Positions 8,294 to 16,860 of a stretch of 64,000 nucleotides of DNA are shown here, in pieces. Both the position numbers and the translations under genes were made by a program. Origin of the DNA: Salipaludibacillus aurantiacus (lineage in GTDB: Bacteria; Bacillota; Bacilli; Bacillales; Salisediminibacteriaceae); contig NZ_FOGT01000001.1 of assembly GCF_900111295.1 (NCBI RefSeq), forward strand, positions 124,001 to 188,000, read 5' to 3'. The notes below the pieces were generated by a model that worked only from the letters and a program-made list of their open reading frames with translations, did no database searches and was not told the origin of the DNA. Every line of letters starts with the position of its first letter. The stretch's first letter is position 1.

Positions 8294-8719
8294 TTATTCT
8301 GATAAGACCTGTCCGATCCTGGAAACCATTTGCTGAAACGAAGCTTTGTCATTGAACCTTTCAACTATTTCATGTTCTTTATTAAGCAGAAAAGTTGAAG
8401 GTACAGACATACAGCGGTAAGCGTCATACATTTCAGTCCCGTTATCAAATAGAGAAGGAAAAGAAAACTTGTTTTCTTGGTAATACTTTTCTGCAGCTTC
8501 ATTTTTATGTTCTCTGCCTGGAACGTTAATCATCAGTACTTCAAGGTTGTCCGTCTGCATAGCCCGGTATAATTGTTCTTTATTTGCCAGGTCTCTTTGG
8601 CAGTCAGGACACCATGATACCCAAAAAGTAAGCAGTACTGCTTTCCCTTTATAGTCTGATAAAGATCTCGTCTTATTACTGTTAAACATATCCCGTAAAG
8701 AAAAATCAGGAGCTTTCAT
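8294..8719 (-). CDS. TlpA/ResA-like thiol-disulfide oxidoreductase
   Basis: 141-aa thioredoxin-fold redoxin with the active site WCPDC near residue 37 and the cis-Pro loop in SVPSTFLL near 107. It resembles ResA and StoA but has no signal anchor, so it should stay in the cytoplasm. A GTG at 8728 is in frame, but AAAGGTG overlaps it and lies 6 bases before ATG 8719, which is preferred. It is 23 bp downstream of another thioredoxin-like gene, and the two probably form an operon. The substrate is unknown. Confidence 0.82.
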   Translation of the reverse strand: MKAPDFSLRDMFNSNKTRSLSDYKGKAVLLTFWVSWCPDCQRDLANKEQLYRAMQTDNLEVLMINVPGREHKNEAAEKYYQENKFSFPSLFDNGTEMYDAYRCMSVPSTFLLNKEHEIVERFNDKASFQQMVSRIGQVLSE

Positions 8720-8742
8720 GTGATTCACCTTTCTGTTCTTTA

Positions 8743-9060
8743 TTAATTCCGGTTTTTTATAAAGTCATAAACGTTGGAAACAGATTCGAACGCATACAAT
8801 TTACTTTCGGGTTTTCCGTCTTCAAACCTGACCAAACAAGGGACACTTTCAATTCCCCATACTTCAGCTTCTTTCTTAAAGTAATTCAGATCAGCTTCTA
8901 TCGCTACTTCCGCCTGCTCAGCTTTTTCAACGATATTTAAGAAATAGCGCGCTAATTCGCATGTCCCGCACAGAGGGGCGTAAAAATAAACCCATACCTG
9001 TTTTTCCGACTGCAGCCGGTATTTTAATGACTTATAATCATTCACACTATCCAATCTCAA
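8743..9060 (-). CDS. thioredoxin-like protein (YusE type)
   Basis: 105-aa thioredoxin-fold protein with the active site CGTC (residues 31-34, in APLCGTCELA) and SVPCLVRF at the cis-Pro position near 77. Length and motif match B. subtilis YusE, a protein-disulfide reductase of unsettled role. The annotated TTG at 9060 is only 2 bases from AGGGGG; TTG at 9054 (spacing 8) may be the true start. It is first in a two-gene unit with the TlpA-like gene. Confidence 0.8.
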   Translation of the reverse strand: MRLDSVNDYKSLKYRLQSEKQVWVYFYAPLCGTCELARYFLNIVEKAEQAEVAIEADLNYFKKEAEVWGIESVPCLVRFEDGKPESKLYAFESVSNVYDFIKNRN

Positions 9061-9179
9061 TTCCCCCTATTACACCTTCAGCAAACAATATACCATAGAG
9101 TGTCAAAAGACAAAAGGATACCGTATTTACCTTGAGTTTTGGCAAAATCCACTCAGTATTACCATCTGTGAACCAAGTA

Positions 9180-11036
9180 TTAATAAGGGAAGAAAAACGG
9201 AATAGTGAACATCATCACAATAAACAATATAATCTGGAGAGGAACACCTGCTTTTACGAAATCCATAAATGAATAACCGCCTGCTGTCATAACCAGGGCA
9301 TTTGGCGGAGAAGCAACCGGGGTTGCGAAAGCCATACTGGCAGCTACTGATACTGCAATTAAAAAGGGATAGGGACTGACACTCATTTGCAAGGCAGTCG
9401 TAATTGCTATAGGTGCAAATAAAACGGCTGTAGCCGTATTACTGATAAATTGGCTGAAAAGCATAGTGAAGAAATAAAATCCTGCCATAACAGTTAACGG
9501 ACCCAGACTGCCCAGCCAGTCTATCATCACATTTGATAAAAACTCTACCCCTCCTGTCTTTTCTAGGGCGGTGGCCATAGGAAGCATGCCGCCTATTAAT
9601 AGAACACTCTCCCAGTTTATTCTTGAATAGGCTTCATCCATATTCCGCAAACACCCTGTTAAAACCATCGCCATGGCCGCCAGCATTACTGCAGTAACCG
9701 GGGCTGTTATTTCAAAAGTCATGAGAAGAAGCATTAAAAGCATAATTAAACCAGCTAACGGAGCCCTTCCATTTGCTTTAGCCTTGGAAGCCTGTTCTCC
9801 CGGCTGCCCTACCACCACCACATCCTGATATTCTTTCGCTATAAGTTCAATTTTTTTCCATTCTCCCTGAATAAGCAGAGCATCGCCAAACTGAAGCCTT
9901 TCGTCTGCCCATTCCTGAAAAAAGTAGCGTCCTTTACGATTCATCCCGACTATATTAAGTCCATATTTCTCTCTGAATTCCAGACTGCTAACTCTCTCAT
10001 TAATGAATTTTGAATGAGGTGTGAGCAGCAGCTCTGCTATTCCAATTTCTGCATTAATAAGGCTTTCATGTATGTCTTCCTCTGAATGAGAGTGCAGAAG
10101 TAAGCCGTAATCTTCAGTAAAACTGTCAATTCCCTCTTTTTCGCCTTCCAGAAAAAGAATATCTCCTCTTTTAATGACTGTATTAGCATAGGCAGGTTTC
10201 CTTATTCTTTTCGACTGGAATGTTTTTTTATCCCGCCACTTCCGTTCAATGGTTAATATATAAATGCCGTACTTGTTCGTTAATTTTAAATCTTTTAATT
10301 TCACTCCTGTCAGCCTGCTGTCTTCATCAGGGAGTGAAACACGGTAAATTTTATCGGTTACACCGTAAATTTTCATTAACTCGTCAGGGGCAGTGGATGA
10401 AGACTGGCCGTCTTTTACAGCTATCCTGTCCGGGATCAGATATTTTCCGAAAACCATAAGAAAAAGTATGCCTGTTATAAGTGCTACTAGCCCAATAGGT
10501 GTAAAATCAAAAAAACCGAGTCTTTCATAGCCGTAATCAGCAAGGGTCTGACTGGCAATCAAATTTGGAGGTGTTCCAATAAGAGTCAGGACTCCCCCAA
10601 GACTGCTGGCAAACGCAACAGGCATTAAAAACTTTGACGGACTCTCATTCATTTTCAAAGCGACGCTTATAATGACAGGCATTAACACAGCCACCGTGCC
10701 AGTATTACTCATAAACGCACTTAATACAGCTACTAAAACCATAAGCATAATTAAAAGTAAAAATGGGTTCCCCCGCCCCCACTTAATTGTAAGTTTTCCA
10801 GCAGCTTCTGCCAGGCCGGTTCTGAAAATCCCTGCTCCAACAATAAAAAGGCCTGCAATCATTATGACCAGGCTATTAGAAAAACCGCTTAAAGCTTCTT
10901 CTGTAGTGATAATGCCAAGGAGTAAAAGCGTAAGTAAAGAAAGGAGAGCTACAACATCAGACCTGAGCTTTCCCCACATAAAAAACAGCGTAGTTACAAT
11001 TAAAACAGTAAACGTCAGTAATAAATCAGTGTTCAT
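9180..11036 (-). CDS. SLC13-family anion transporter with two RCK_C domains
   Basis: 618-aa membrane protein. An SLC13/divalent-anion-symporter transmembrane half (first signature near residues 110-170: SNTGTVAVLMPV, TLIGTPPNLIA) is interrupted by two soluble TrkA-C/RCK_C domains (about 205-410), followed by a second repeat of the carrier (SNTATAVLFAP, ATPVASPPNALVM). Such RCK-bearing members transport sulfate, dicarboxylates or other anions; the ligand here is not evident. ATG 11036 is preferred over ATG 11090 because GAGGTG lies 7 bases before it. A hairpin precedes the gene at 11107-11131. Confidence 0.87.
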   Translation of the reverse strand: MNTDLLLTFTVLIVTTLFFMWGKLRSDVVALLSLLTLLLLGIITTEEALSGFSNSLVIMIAGLFIVGAGIFRTGLAEAAGKLTIKWGRGNPFLLLIMLMVLVAVLSAFMSNTGTVAVLMPVIISVALKMNESPSKFLMPVAFASSLGGVLTLIGTPPNLIASQTLADYGYERLGFFDFTPIGLVALITGILFLMVFGKYLIPDRIAVKDGQSSSTAPDELMKIYGVTDKIYRVSLPDEDSRLTGVKLKDLKLTNKYGIYILTIERKWRDKKTFQSKRIRKPAYANTVIKRGDILFLEGEKEGIDSFTEDYGLLLHSHSEEDIHESLINAEIGIAELLLTPHSKFINERVSSLEFREKYGLNIVGMNRKGRYFFQEWADERLQFGDALLIQGEWKKIELIAKEYQDVVVVGQPGEQASKAKANGRAPLAGLIMLLMLLLMTFEITAPVTAVMLAAMAMVLTGCLRNMDEAYSRINWESVLLIGGMLPMATALEKTGGVEFLSNVMIDWLGSLGPLTVMAGFYFFTMLFSQFISNTATAVLFAPIAITTALQMSVSPYPFLIAVSVAASMAFATPVASPPNALVMTAGGYSFMDFVKAGVPLQIILFIVMMFTIPFFFPY

Positions 11037-11106
11037 TACATAACACCTCTTCCCTGATTTAAGGAAACCACTATATGTAAAGGCTTTCACATACCTCTTT
11101 AAACAG

Positions 11107-11131
11107 ACGGGAGCACAAGTGCTGCTCCCGT
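11107..11131. terminator. hairpin between kynB and the SLC13 gene
   Basis: 9-bp perfect stem ACGGGAGCA / TGCTCCCGT with a 7-base loop. The T tract on the minus strand is poor, so it may be a weak terminator or an mRNA-stabilising hairpin. Confidence 0.55.
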
Positions 11132-11247
11132 AAAACTTTTGAATACCTCAACTGATTGACAGGACGCTTTGCTGCAAGAGTCATATGAGCCTTTAATGCT
11201 ATTATAACTTAATGACAGGACGCCAAAATAAAATTATCATAACAACA

Positions 11248-11874
11248 TTATGAACGTTTGATTTCTTTCAGCACCGCTCTTACCGGTGAACCGTCTCCCC
11301 CCTTCAGCTTAAGCGGAAATGCGGTTAGTTCATAGATGCCCGGCTGTACGTGATGAAGATCAAGCCCTTCAAGAATAAAGGTACCTGCTTCTTTAAAAGC
11401 GTGGTGAGCAGGCAGTGTCTTACTCTCCAGCGGATCTACCGAGGGAGCATCAATACCTGCAAGTTCCACGCCTTTCTCACCGAGCAGAAGGGCGGCCTCC
11501 TCTGTAAACACCGGGAAAGAATCATAAGAATGCCCTCTTTCACTGCTTGTTGTTTTAAATAAAACTTTCCTGGTTCCTTTAAAATCTATGTTTTGAAGAA
11601 AAGATTCTTCAATAACGAGTAGGTTCACCGCTTCCACTACGATACATTCCCCGCTAACTGATTCGAGAGGAATCTCATCGACCCTCATTCCTTTTTCATC
11701 ATAATGGTAAGGGGCATCGATGTGTGTCCCTGTATGAGTACTCATGACTACTCTCCCTACGTTGACAGAGTCTCCTTGCAGTATTGCCATCGTGGGGTCG
11801 TATTCGAATGGCTGATCACCAGGCCAGACTGCCATATCTGATGAAAGAGACCTTGTAATATCGATATAAGACAT
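11248..11874 (-). CDS. kynB: kynurenine formamidase-type cyclase family hydrolase
   Basis: 208 aa, the length of bacterial KynB. KynB hydrolyses N-formylkynurenine in tryptophan breakdown. The metal-binding signature HTGTHIDAPYH is at about residues 47-57, and the family block IDAPSVDPLES followed by HHAF is near 140-157. There is no kynA or kynU nearby, so the substrate may differ (isatin hydrolases and other cyclase-family amidases look similar). A TTTTTAA-rich gap separates it from the divergent YeeE gene. Family certain, reaction probable. Confidence 0.78.
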   Translation of the reverse strand: MSYIDITRSLSSDMAVWPGDQPFEYDPTMAILQGDSVNVGRVVMSTHTGTHIDAPYHYDEKGMRVDEIPLESVSGECIVVEAVNLLVIEESFLQNIDFKGTRKVLFKTTSSERGHSYDSFPVFTEEAALLLGEKGVELAGIDAPSVDPLESKTLPAHHAFKEAGTFILEGLDLHHVQPGIYELTAFPLKLKGGDGSPVRAVLKEIKRS

Positions 11875-12011
11875 GCAATCACTCTCCCTTTTTAACTTAG
11901 TTTAACATGGTACTTTTTGAAGCAATATTATTTACAAAAAACACACTATCCTTTATCCTTTCATATAGATTATTAATCCCGATAAAATCTATATGTTTTG
12001 GAGTGATAGTA

Positions 12012-13253
12012 ATGAATAATCTCGCTTATAAATCCGGCAGGGAAACGTCAGCACCCCCTCTGCCACCGATGCAAACATCTTTTTTTGCAGCAGGTACTAT
12101 CCTTTTTATTATATTGGCCGTTATCAGCTATTTAATTGCAGGAGCACCAATGGCCGTACTGTCTGTATTTGGGCTTGTACTTGGGTTTACTTTATTTCAT
12201 GCCCGCTTCGGCTTCACTTCCGCTTTCAGGAGATTTGTTGCTGTAGGCAACGGTGAAGCATTACGGGCGCATATGGTTATGCTTGCGGTAGCAATTACCC
12301 TTTTTGCCCCTATTCTGTATTTTGGTGTTGGACTATTCGGGGCCGAACCATCAGGGTATGTCTCCCCGGTCGGTACAAGTGTAATAGTCGGGTCTTTTCT
12401 GTTTGGTATCGGTATGCAGCTTGGCAACGGCTGTGCTTCCGGCACTCTCTATTCTATAGGCGGCGGACGCTCCTCAATGATACTCGTTTTAATCAGCTTT
12501 ATCGCAGGATCGGTTATTGGCGCATGGCATTTTGAATTCTGGACAGAAACTATGCCTAATTTCGAAGGGATTTCCCTGGCAACTGATACAGGACTTGGCT
12601 TTTTCGGCGCCTGGGTGTTGCAAATGGTTATTTTTGGCGGAGTGATCTTACTTACTTTTTATGTTGCTAAAAAAAGAAAATCCCCAGTGATGAGTTCTCT
12701 GCCATCTTCAAGAGGCATAAAACGAATTGTAAGAGGGTCTTGGCCCCTTATTGCCGCAGCTGTTATTTTAGCCGTATTTAATGCTTTAACACTAATGGTG
12801 CGCGGAGAACCTTGGGGTATTACTGGCGCTTTCGCTTTATGGGGCTCAAAGATCGCCCAATTTATCGGTATTGATGTCCTTTCTTGGGGATACTGGTCGG
12901 GCGGCCGTGAAATCCAGCTTGAACAGTCTGTCTTCCAGGACACAACGAGTGTAATGAACTTTGCAGTTATGATAGGAGCCTTTATGGCAGCGACAGCCGG
13001 AGGGGTATTCAGCTTCAAAAAGAAAATCCCATTAAAGATTGCTCTGGCGTCTATTATTGGAGGACTCTTGATGGGTTACGGAGCCCGGCTTGCCTTCGGG
13101 TGCAATATTGGAGCTTATTTCGGAGGTATCGCTTCTTTCAGTGTACACGGCTGGCTATGGATGGTTTTCGGCATGCTTGGTACATTTGCGGCGTTATTTA
13201 TCAGGCCGTTATTCGGGCTGCAAAACCCTAAAAAAGATGATAAATTCTGTTAA
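12012..13253 (+). CDS. YeeE/YedE-family sulfur-compound transporter
   Basis: 413-aa integral membrane protein with about nine to ten hydrophobic segments. Two copies of the Sulf_transp unit each carry the conserved Cys loop of thiosulfate transporter YeeE/TsuA: GNGCASGTLYSIGGG near residues 138-152 and FGCNIGAYFGGIA near 361-373. These cysteines are thought to relay thiosulfate through the pore. ATG 12012, with GGAG 8 bases upstream, is preferred; the frame is open to 11907 but without a ribosome site. No rhodanese or TusA gene is next to it, which is unusual for the family. Confidence 0.85.
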   Translation: MNNLAYKSGRETSAPPLPPMQTSFFAAGTILFIILAVISYLIAGAPMAVLSVFGLVLGFTLFHARFGFTSAFRRFVAVGNGEALRAHMVMLAVAITLFAPILYFGVGLFGAEPSGYVSPVGTSVIVGSFLFGIGMQLGNGCASGTLYSIGGGRSSMILVLISFIAGSVIGAWHFEFWTETMPNFEGISLATDTGLGFFGAWVLQMVIFGGVILLTFYVAKKRKSPVMSSLPSSRGIKRIVRGSWPLIAAAVILAVFNALTLMVRGEPWGITGAFALWGSKIAQFIGIDVLSWGYWSGGREIQLEQSVFQDTTSVMNFAVMIGAFMAATAGGVFSFKKKIPLKIALASIIGGLLMGYGARLAFGCNIGAYFGGIASFSVHGWLWMVFGMLGTFAALFIRPLFGLQNPKKDDKFC

Positions 13254-13262
13254 ATCATAAAG

Positions 13263-13308
13263 AAAGGGAGCCGTCCTCAAAAGCATGCTTTTGGGGCCGC
13301 TCCCTTTT
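13263..13308 (+). terminator. strong terminator of the YeeE gene
   Basis: AAAGGGAGC / GCTCCCTTT outer stem with an inner 16-bp palindrome CAAAAGCATGCTTTTG, then TTTT. It also lies downstream of the convergent 13336 gene. Confidence 0.88.
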
Positions 13309-13335
13309 CTCTATTCATAGACCTGAATAGCTCTA

Positions 13336-13530
13336 CTACTCGTTTTTATTAAGCTGAGTCTGGGACCATTCATACATATGTCTGGCAAACTCGTCAACAT
13401 CCACATCCAGAGGATAACCGACTTTGAACTCATTTTGTTCATTCTCATCTAAGCGCATATATGAATTTTTTAATTCCTGGCTCAAGTGCGCCACTTCTTC
13501 AAGCTTTCTTCTAATCATTTGTAATTGCAT
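13336..13530 (-). CDS. small helical protein of unknown function
   Basis: 64 aa, with a strong ribosome site (AGGAGGG) 8 bases before the ATG. It is almost fully helical: a heptad-like N-terminal half (IRRKLEEVAHLSQELKNSY) that could form a coiled coil, then an acidic stretch DVDVDEF and a Trp-containing end. No membrane segment. It lies 53 bp downstream of pncA on the same strand. I do not recognise the family. Confidence 0.65.
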   Translation of the reverse strand: MQLQMIRRKLEEVAHLSQELKNSYMRLDENEQNEFKVGYPLDVDVDEFARHMYEWSQTQLNKNE

Positions 13531-13583
13531 TATACATCCCTCCTATACTAACAGATACCCAGTATAAAAAGGTTCCACACAGG

Positions 13584-14156
13584 TTATTTTACTTCCACTC
13601 CTTTTTCCACGACTTTAGCACCTAAAGTTTTGGAAAAATGCTCCAGAGCCCAATCATGTCCCATCGGATTAAAACTTTCTACAGCATCCTTATGGACCAC
13701 AATTTTAAAACCTTTATTATAAGCGTCGACAGCAGTATGAAGAATACATATATCTGTACAAACGCCCGTCAAATGAACTTCACTGATTCCCCGCTCCCGA
13801 AGCTTTAATTCCAGCTCTGTGCCTGCAAAAGCACTGTACCTCGTTTTATCCATCCATAAATAATGGTCTTTTTCATGAGAGGGAAGTTCTTCAATAAAAT
13901 GTCCGAGTTGGCCATATAATTTCCTCCCTTTTGTCCCTTTAATATTATGGGGCGGAAAAAGGTCAGCTTCAGGATGGTAAGGATCTTCTTCTTCGTGTGC
14001 ATCGACGGCGAAAACAATATAATCTTCTGTATTCATAAACAATTTAGTTAAGTCGGTAATTCTTTTCTCGATTGATTGTCCTCTTGCGCCACATGTGAGC
14101 TTACCGTCATCTGCCACAAAATCGTTTGTGTAATCAATTACAATGAGCGCTTTCAT
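13584..14156 (-). CDS. pncA: nicotinamidase / cysteine hydrolase (PncA, YueJ type)
   Basis: Converts nicotinamide to nicotinate for NAD salvage. 190 aa. Catalytic triad in place: D8 (VIDYTNDF), K104 (WMDKTRYS) and C133 (GVCTDICI). The metal site D52-x-H54 ... H70 is also present, which marks PncA rather than other isochorismatase-like hydrolases. AAGGAGG precedes the ATG. It probably forms a unit with the small gene downstream; no pncB is near. Confidence 0.9.
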   Translation of the reverse strand: MKALIVIDYTNDFVADDGKLTCGARGQSIEKRITDLTKLFMNTEDYIVFAVDAHEEEDPYHPEADLFPPHNIKGTKGRKLYGQLGHFIEELPSHEKDHYLWMDKTRYSAFAGTELELKLRERGISEVHLTGVCTDICILHTAVDAYNKGFKIVVHKDAVESFNPMGHDWALEHFSKTLGAKVVEKGVEVK

Positions 14157-14325
14157 TTAATTCCTCCTTAGGATGCATAGTCAGGAAACTTAATTCTTAT
14201 TGTACCATGTTCCAGGAAAGGGATTTTGTCACTTTTGTAACCGAGATATTTTCCCAAAAAATTTTCGACTAATATTAATCCAGACTGCTATAATTAAATT
14301 AGACTGCAAAAGAAAGGGGAGCTAT

Positions 14326-14949
14326 ATGAAGATCAAATATAACATTATTCCTAAAGAAAAAGTTGTTTTCTGCAAGGCGTCTTATACAATTAGAGAGGCA
14401 GTGGAAGAACTTGAGCAGAGTGGATACCGGTGTATTCCTGTGTTGGATGGCACTTCTTTTAAAGGAAATATTTATGTTCAGGATATCTACCGGGCAATCG
14501 TAAAAGAAGCTGTTTCCTGGGATGATTCTGTCATGACCCTTATTGATGATCAGGAAGTTTACATACAAGAGCAGGCATCTTTCTTCAGAATATTTTCCAG
14601 CATTAAACAATACCCGTATTTAGCTGTTTTAAATGAAAGCCATCATTTTACAGGTATACTTACCCATGCGAACGTTATGGAAATTCTGGAAGACTCCTGG
14701 GGAATCAAAACCGGAAGCTACACATTAACCATTTCAACTCACGAATATCAAGGTGCATTAAGCACTATTGTTTCGAGCCTTAAGAAGTATACAAATATAC
14801 AGAGTTTGATGTCCCTTGATAAAGAGAGTACTTTCTTCCGCCGGGTGATCGTTACCCTTCCTAAGGAAACAGATGAAACAACTCTAAAAGAAATGATCAG
14901 CCATTTGGAAGCTGAAGGTTTCAGAGTTTTTGACGTAGAAAAAATCTAA
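14326..14949 (+). CDS. cbpA: CBS-CBS-ACT protein, CbpA-type c-di-AMP receptor
   Basis: 207-aa cytoplasmic protein: two CBS motifs (about 10-60 and 65-125, each with the IPV/LAV...G.I pattern) followed by an ACT-like domain (about 135-207). This order is that of Listeria CbpA, which binds the signal nucleotide c-di-AMP; the CBS-only paralogue is DarB/CbpB. c-di-AMP controls potassium and osmolyte balance in Bacillaceae. The reading frame is open from 14200, but AAGGGGAG lies before ATG 14326. A TATAAT box is at 14289-14294. The binding of c-di-AMP here is inferred. Confidence 0.72.
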   Translation: MKIKYNIIPKEKVVFCKASYTIREAVEELEQSGYRCIPVLDGTSFKGNIYVQDIYRAIVKEAVSWDDSVMTLIDDQEVYIQEQASFFRIFSSIKQYPYLAVLNESHHFTGILTHANVMEILEDSWGIKTGSYTLTISTHEYQGALSTIVSSLKKYTNIQSLMSLDKESTFFRRVIVTLPKETDETTLKEMISHLEAEGFRVFDVEKI

Positions 14950-14984
14950 AATGAAGCGGGAAAAAAGAATAGTAATCAAAAAAA

Positions 14985-15016
14985 AGCCGAACAAAATTTT
15001 CGAATTTTGTTCGGCT
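14985..15016. terminator. bidirectional terminator with UUCG loop
   Basis: Perfect 14-bp stem AGCCGAACAAAATT / AATTTTGTTCGGCT closed by TTCG, a very stable RNA tetraloop, with A and T tracts on both sides. It serves cbpA and the convergent lipoprotein gene. Confidence 0.93.
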
Positions 15017-15101
15017 GTTATTTTTAAGAACAGGAGTGATTTCAGTCCACAGACGGACGCTTGCCCAGGTGCTTGTCTTCAGCTAAATTCAACTGTTATT
15101 A

Positions 15102-15575
15102 CTATTCTTCTTCCTCGGCGCGTTCTATAGCTATAATACGGTAACCGCCTCTGCCCTCAGCAATATAGTACGTCCTCGTTCTTTTTTCAGTTTCTGTTAT
15201 ACCCAGCTGGTCTACTTTCACCTCTTCGTTCCATGTTAATCGGTACTCATCATACTCATTCGCTTCAATAAGAAGATCAGAAACATTTAATAATGTCTCC
15301 TTTTTCCTTTCTCCAGTCAGCTGCTGATGATGTCTTCTTTCCATATGATAAACATGGCTGTTGCCAACAAAAAAAGGTTCCACAACAGAATAGGACTGCT
15401 GTTCCAGACTCTCTTCCCATGCTTCTTTATAATCGTCCATAAATTGAATGAGTTCTGAGGCTGTGCTCTCATTCTCCAGCTCTTCCCAATTTTCGGGTTC
15501 GTCACACCCGGTAACAGAAAGCAGTATAACTATTCCCCAAAAAAACATAACTTTCCTTAACACTTTTTTCCACAC
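15102..15575 (-). CDS. putative lipoprotein
   Basis: 157 aa with a type II signal peptide: basic start (WKKVLRK), hydrophobic core, and lipobox LSVTGC with the Cys near residue 24, so it should be anchored on the outer face of the membrane. The mature part is acidic (many Glu) and mixed alpha/beta; its length and basic pattern recall NTF2-like folds, but I claim no function. The start is GTG 15575 after AGAGG; a later ATG has a better ribosome site but would remove the basic residues of the signal peptide. Confidence 0.7.
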   Translation of the reverse strand: MWKKVLRKVMFFWGIVILLSVTGCDEPENWEELENESTASELIQFMDDYKEAWEESLEQQSYSVVEPFFVGNSHVYHMERRHHQQLTGERKKETLLNVSDLLIEANEYDEYRLTWNEEVKVDQLGITETEKRTRTYYIAEGRGGYRIIAIERAEEEE

Positions 15576-15702
15576 CCTCTATTTTTATATCACCAATAGA
15601 GTATAACATAAAGGGTCTTTCAAAGTCTGTTGGTGATACCCCGAATAGAAAAACTCCTTTTGAAAGAATCCTTGAATTTTATAAAAGTTAAAATACACAC
15701 AA

Positions 15703-15763
15703 AAAAAGCAGAATCTGTTTCAAAACCGCTTGTTAATGAGCGGATTTTCCAAATCCTGCTTAT
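15703..15763 (-). terminator. terminator of the racA-yppE unit
   Basis: Nested inverted repeat: outer AAGCAG / CTGCTT and inner AACCGCT / AGCGGATT, with seven A on the plus strand giving a T tract for the minus transcript. Confidence 0.75.
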
Positions 15764-15780
15764 TTCAGCTGCCTGTATTT

Positions 15781-16140
15781 CTACGGCTGCAAAATGAGCG
15801 AGAGGGTGTATTCAATCGATTTGTATCGTTCAGTCAGTTTTTTTCTTTTCGTATCTTTTTGGAAACAAGTAACTGAAAGTATTTCAAAATTTTCCGCCAT
15901 CTGGTCAATTTGTTCAGGGTGAAGATAAGGTGGCTTTTTCCATTTAATCCACTCTAAAGCCAGTGGCTTCCATTCATCCAGCTCTTCTTTTACCTGATCA
16001 GCAAAAGGTTTTACTGTCTCAATGAAATCAGCTGCTTTTTCTCCTTCTGAATAGAGCTTGAAATAGCCGTACGCCTCGTTGTTTAACTCCTTCAGTTTAT
16101 TCGTTTGTAAATGTAATTTCTTCTGTTCGTCTTCTGTCAT
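15781..16140 (-). CDS. yppE: YppE family protein (DUF1798)
   Basis: 119-aa all-helical cytoplasmic protein, matching YppE in length and in the WIKWKKPPYLHPEQID block near residues 65-80. The structure-known family forms a helical bundle, but its role is unknown. GAGGTG lies 7 bases before the ATG. In B. subtilis it also lies next to yppC, recU and ponA. Here it is the second gene after a racA-like gene, 36 bp away. Confidence 0.85.
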   Translation of the reverse strand: MTEDEQKKLHLQTNKLKELNNEAYGYFKLYSEGEKAADFIETVKPFADQVKEELDEWKPLALEWIKWKKPPYLHPEQIDQMAENFEILSVTCFQKDTKRKKLTERYKSIEYTLSLILQP

Positions 16141-16176
16141 TATACGTCACCTCATGGAGATTGTAGCAAAAATAAC

Positions 16177-16692
16177 TTAAAAACTAAATATACCTGCCAG
16201 ACGGCGTTTTTTCTGGGGCCCATTTTGTGCCGTGAGATCCGCATTCTCTTTTTGCTGCAAACTCTCTTCCAGGGTTTTTAATCGGGAAGATAAATGACTG
16301 ATTAATTCATTCAGTTCATTAATTTCCTTGCGTTGATTGAGAACCTGATATTCCACTACTTCGTCAGCTTTATTGTTAAGCTGCCTGTCCAGGTGTTCAA
16401 CCTGCCGAATTAACATGTCTATTTTTTCATCCATAGCACTTGCCGGTACCATCTTGCCGCGTCCAGTCTCCCTGTCTCCTTCCATCACTATTTCCTTCAG
16501 CTTTTTCCCCTGCTTTGTTTCAGAATGAATAAACTTTATTTTATCGTAAGTATCGTCTGTCATTTCAAAATGTCCTTTAGCATTGATCTTCGTAGTCAGG
16601 TGAAAGTATTTAATCCAGCGTTGAACTGTTGACGGGTTTACATTAATAGCCTTTGCAACTTCTCTCGTTTTCCACATTTTTTCAGGCATCAT
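16177..16692 (-). CDS. racA: RacA-like chromosome-anchoring protein
   Basis: 171 aa. RacA binds near the replication origin and tethers it to the cell pole through DivIVA during sporulation. N-terminal MerR-type helix-turn-helix (MWKTREVAKAINVNPSTVQRW, residues 6-26), a wing with GHFEMTDD, a coiled coil (about 80-150, LDRQLNNKADEVVEYQ and ELNELISHLSSRL), and a basic-hydrophobic end (KKRRLAGIFSF) like that of RacA. In B. subtilis racA maps far from yppE, so the location differs. AAAGGGGAG precedes the ATG. A distant MerR-like coiled-coil protein is the alternative. Confidence 0.75.
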   Translation of the reverse strand: MMPEKMWKTREVAKAINVNPSTVQRWIKYFHLTTKINAKGHFEMTDDTYDKIKFIHSETKQGKKLKEIVMEGDRETGRGKMVPASAMDEKIDMLIRQVEHLDRQLNNKADEVVEYQVLNQRKEINELNELISHLSSRLKTLEESLQQKENADLTAQNGPQKKRRLAGIFSF

Positions 16693-16808
16693 AATCTCCC
16701 CTTTTCATTATTTACTCTGATTTTCTCCAAATCTCCGTCAAACCCTTCACGCCTGACAAAACTAGTTTATATTCGGCAAAGAAAGAAAAAAAACCAATAA
16801 AACAGCCA

Positions 16809-16838
16809 TGAATCTTTTTATAGCATGAGAGCAGAATA
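16809..16838 (+). promoter_or_regulatory. possible SigG-type promoter for the 42-codon gene
   Basis: TGAATC (16809-16814), a 17-bp spacer, then CAGAATA (16832-16838), each one base from the forespore SigG elements TGAATA and CATAATA. The implied leader is very short, which weakens the call. Confidence 0.4.
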
Positions 16839-16860
16839 ATTATACGAGGGAGGTGAAAGC

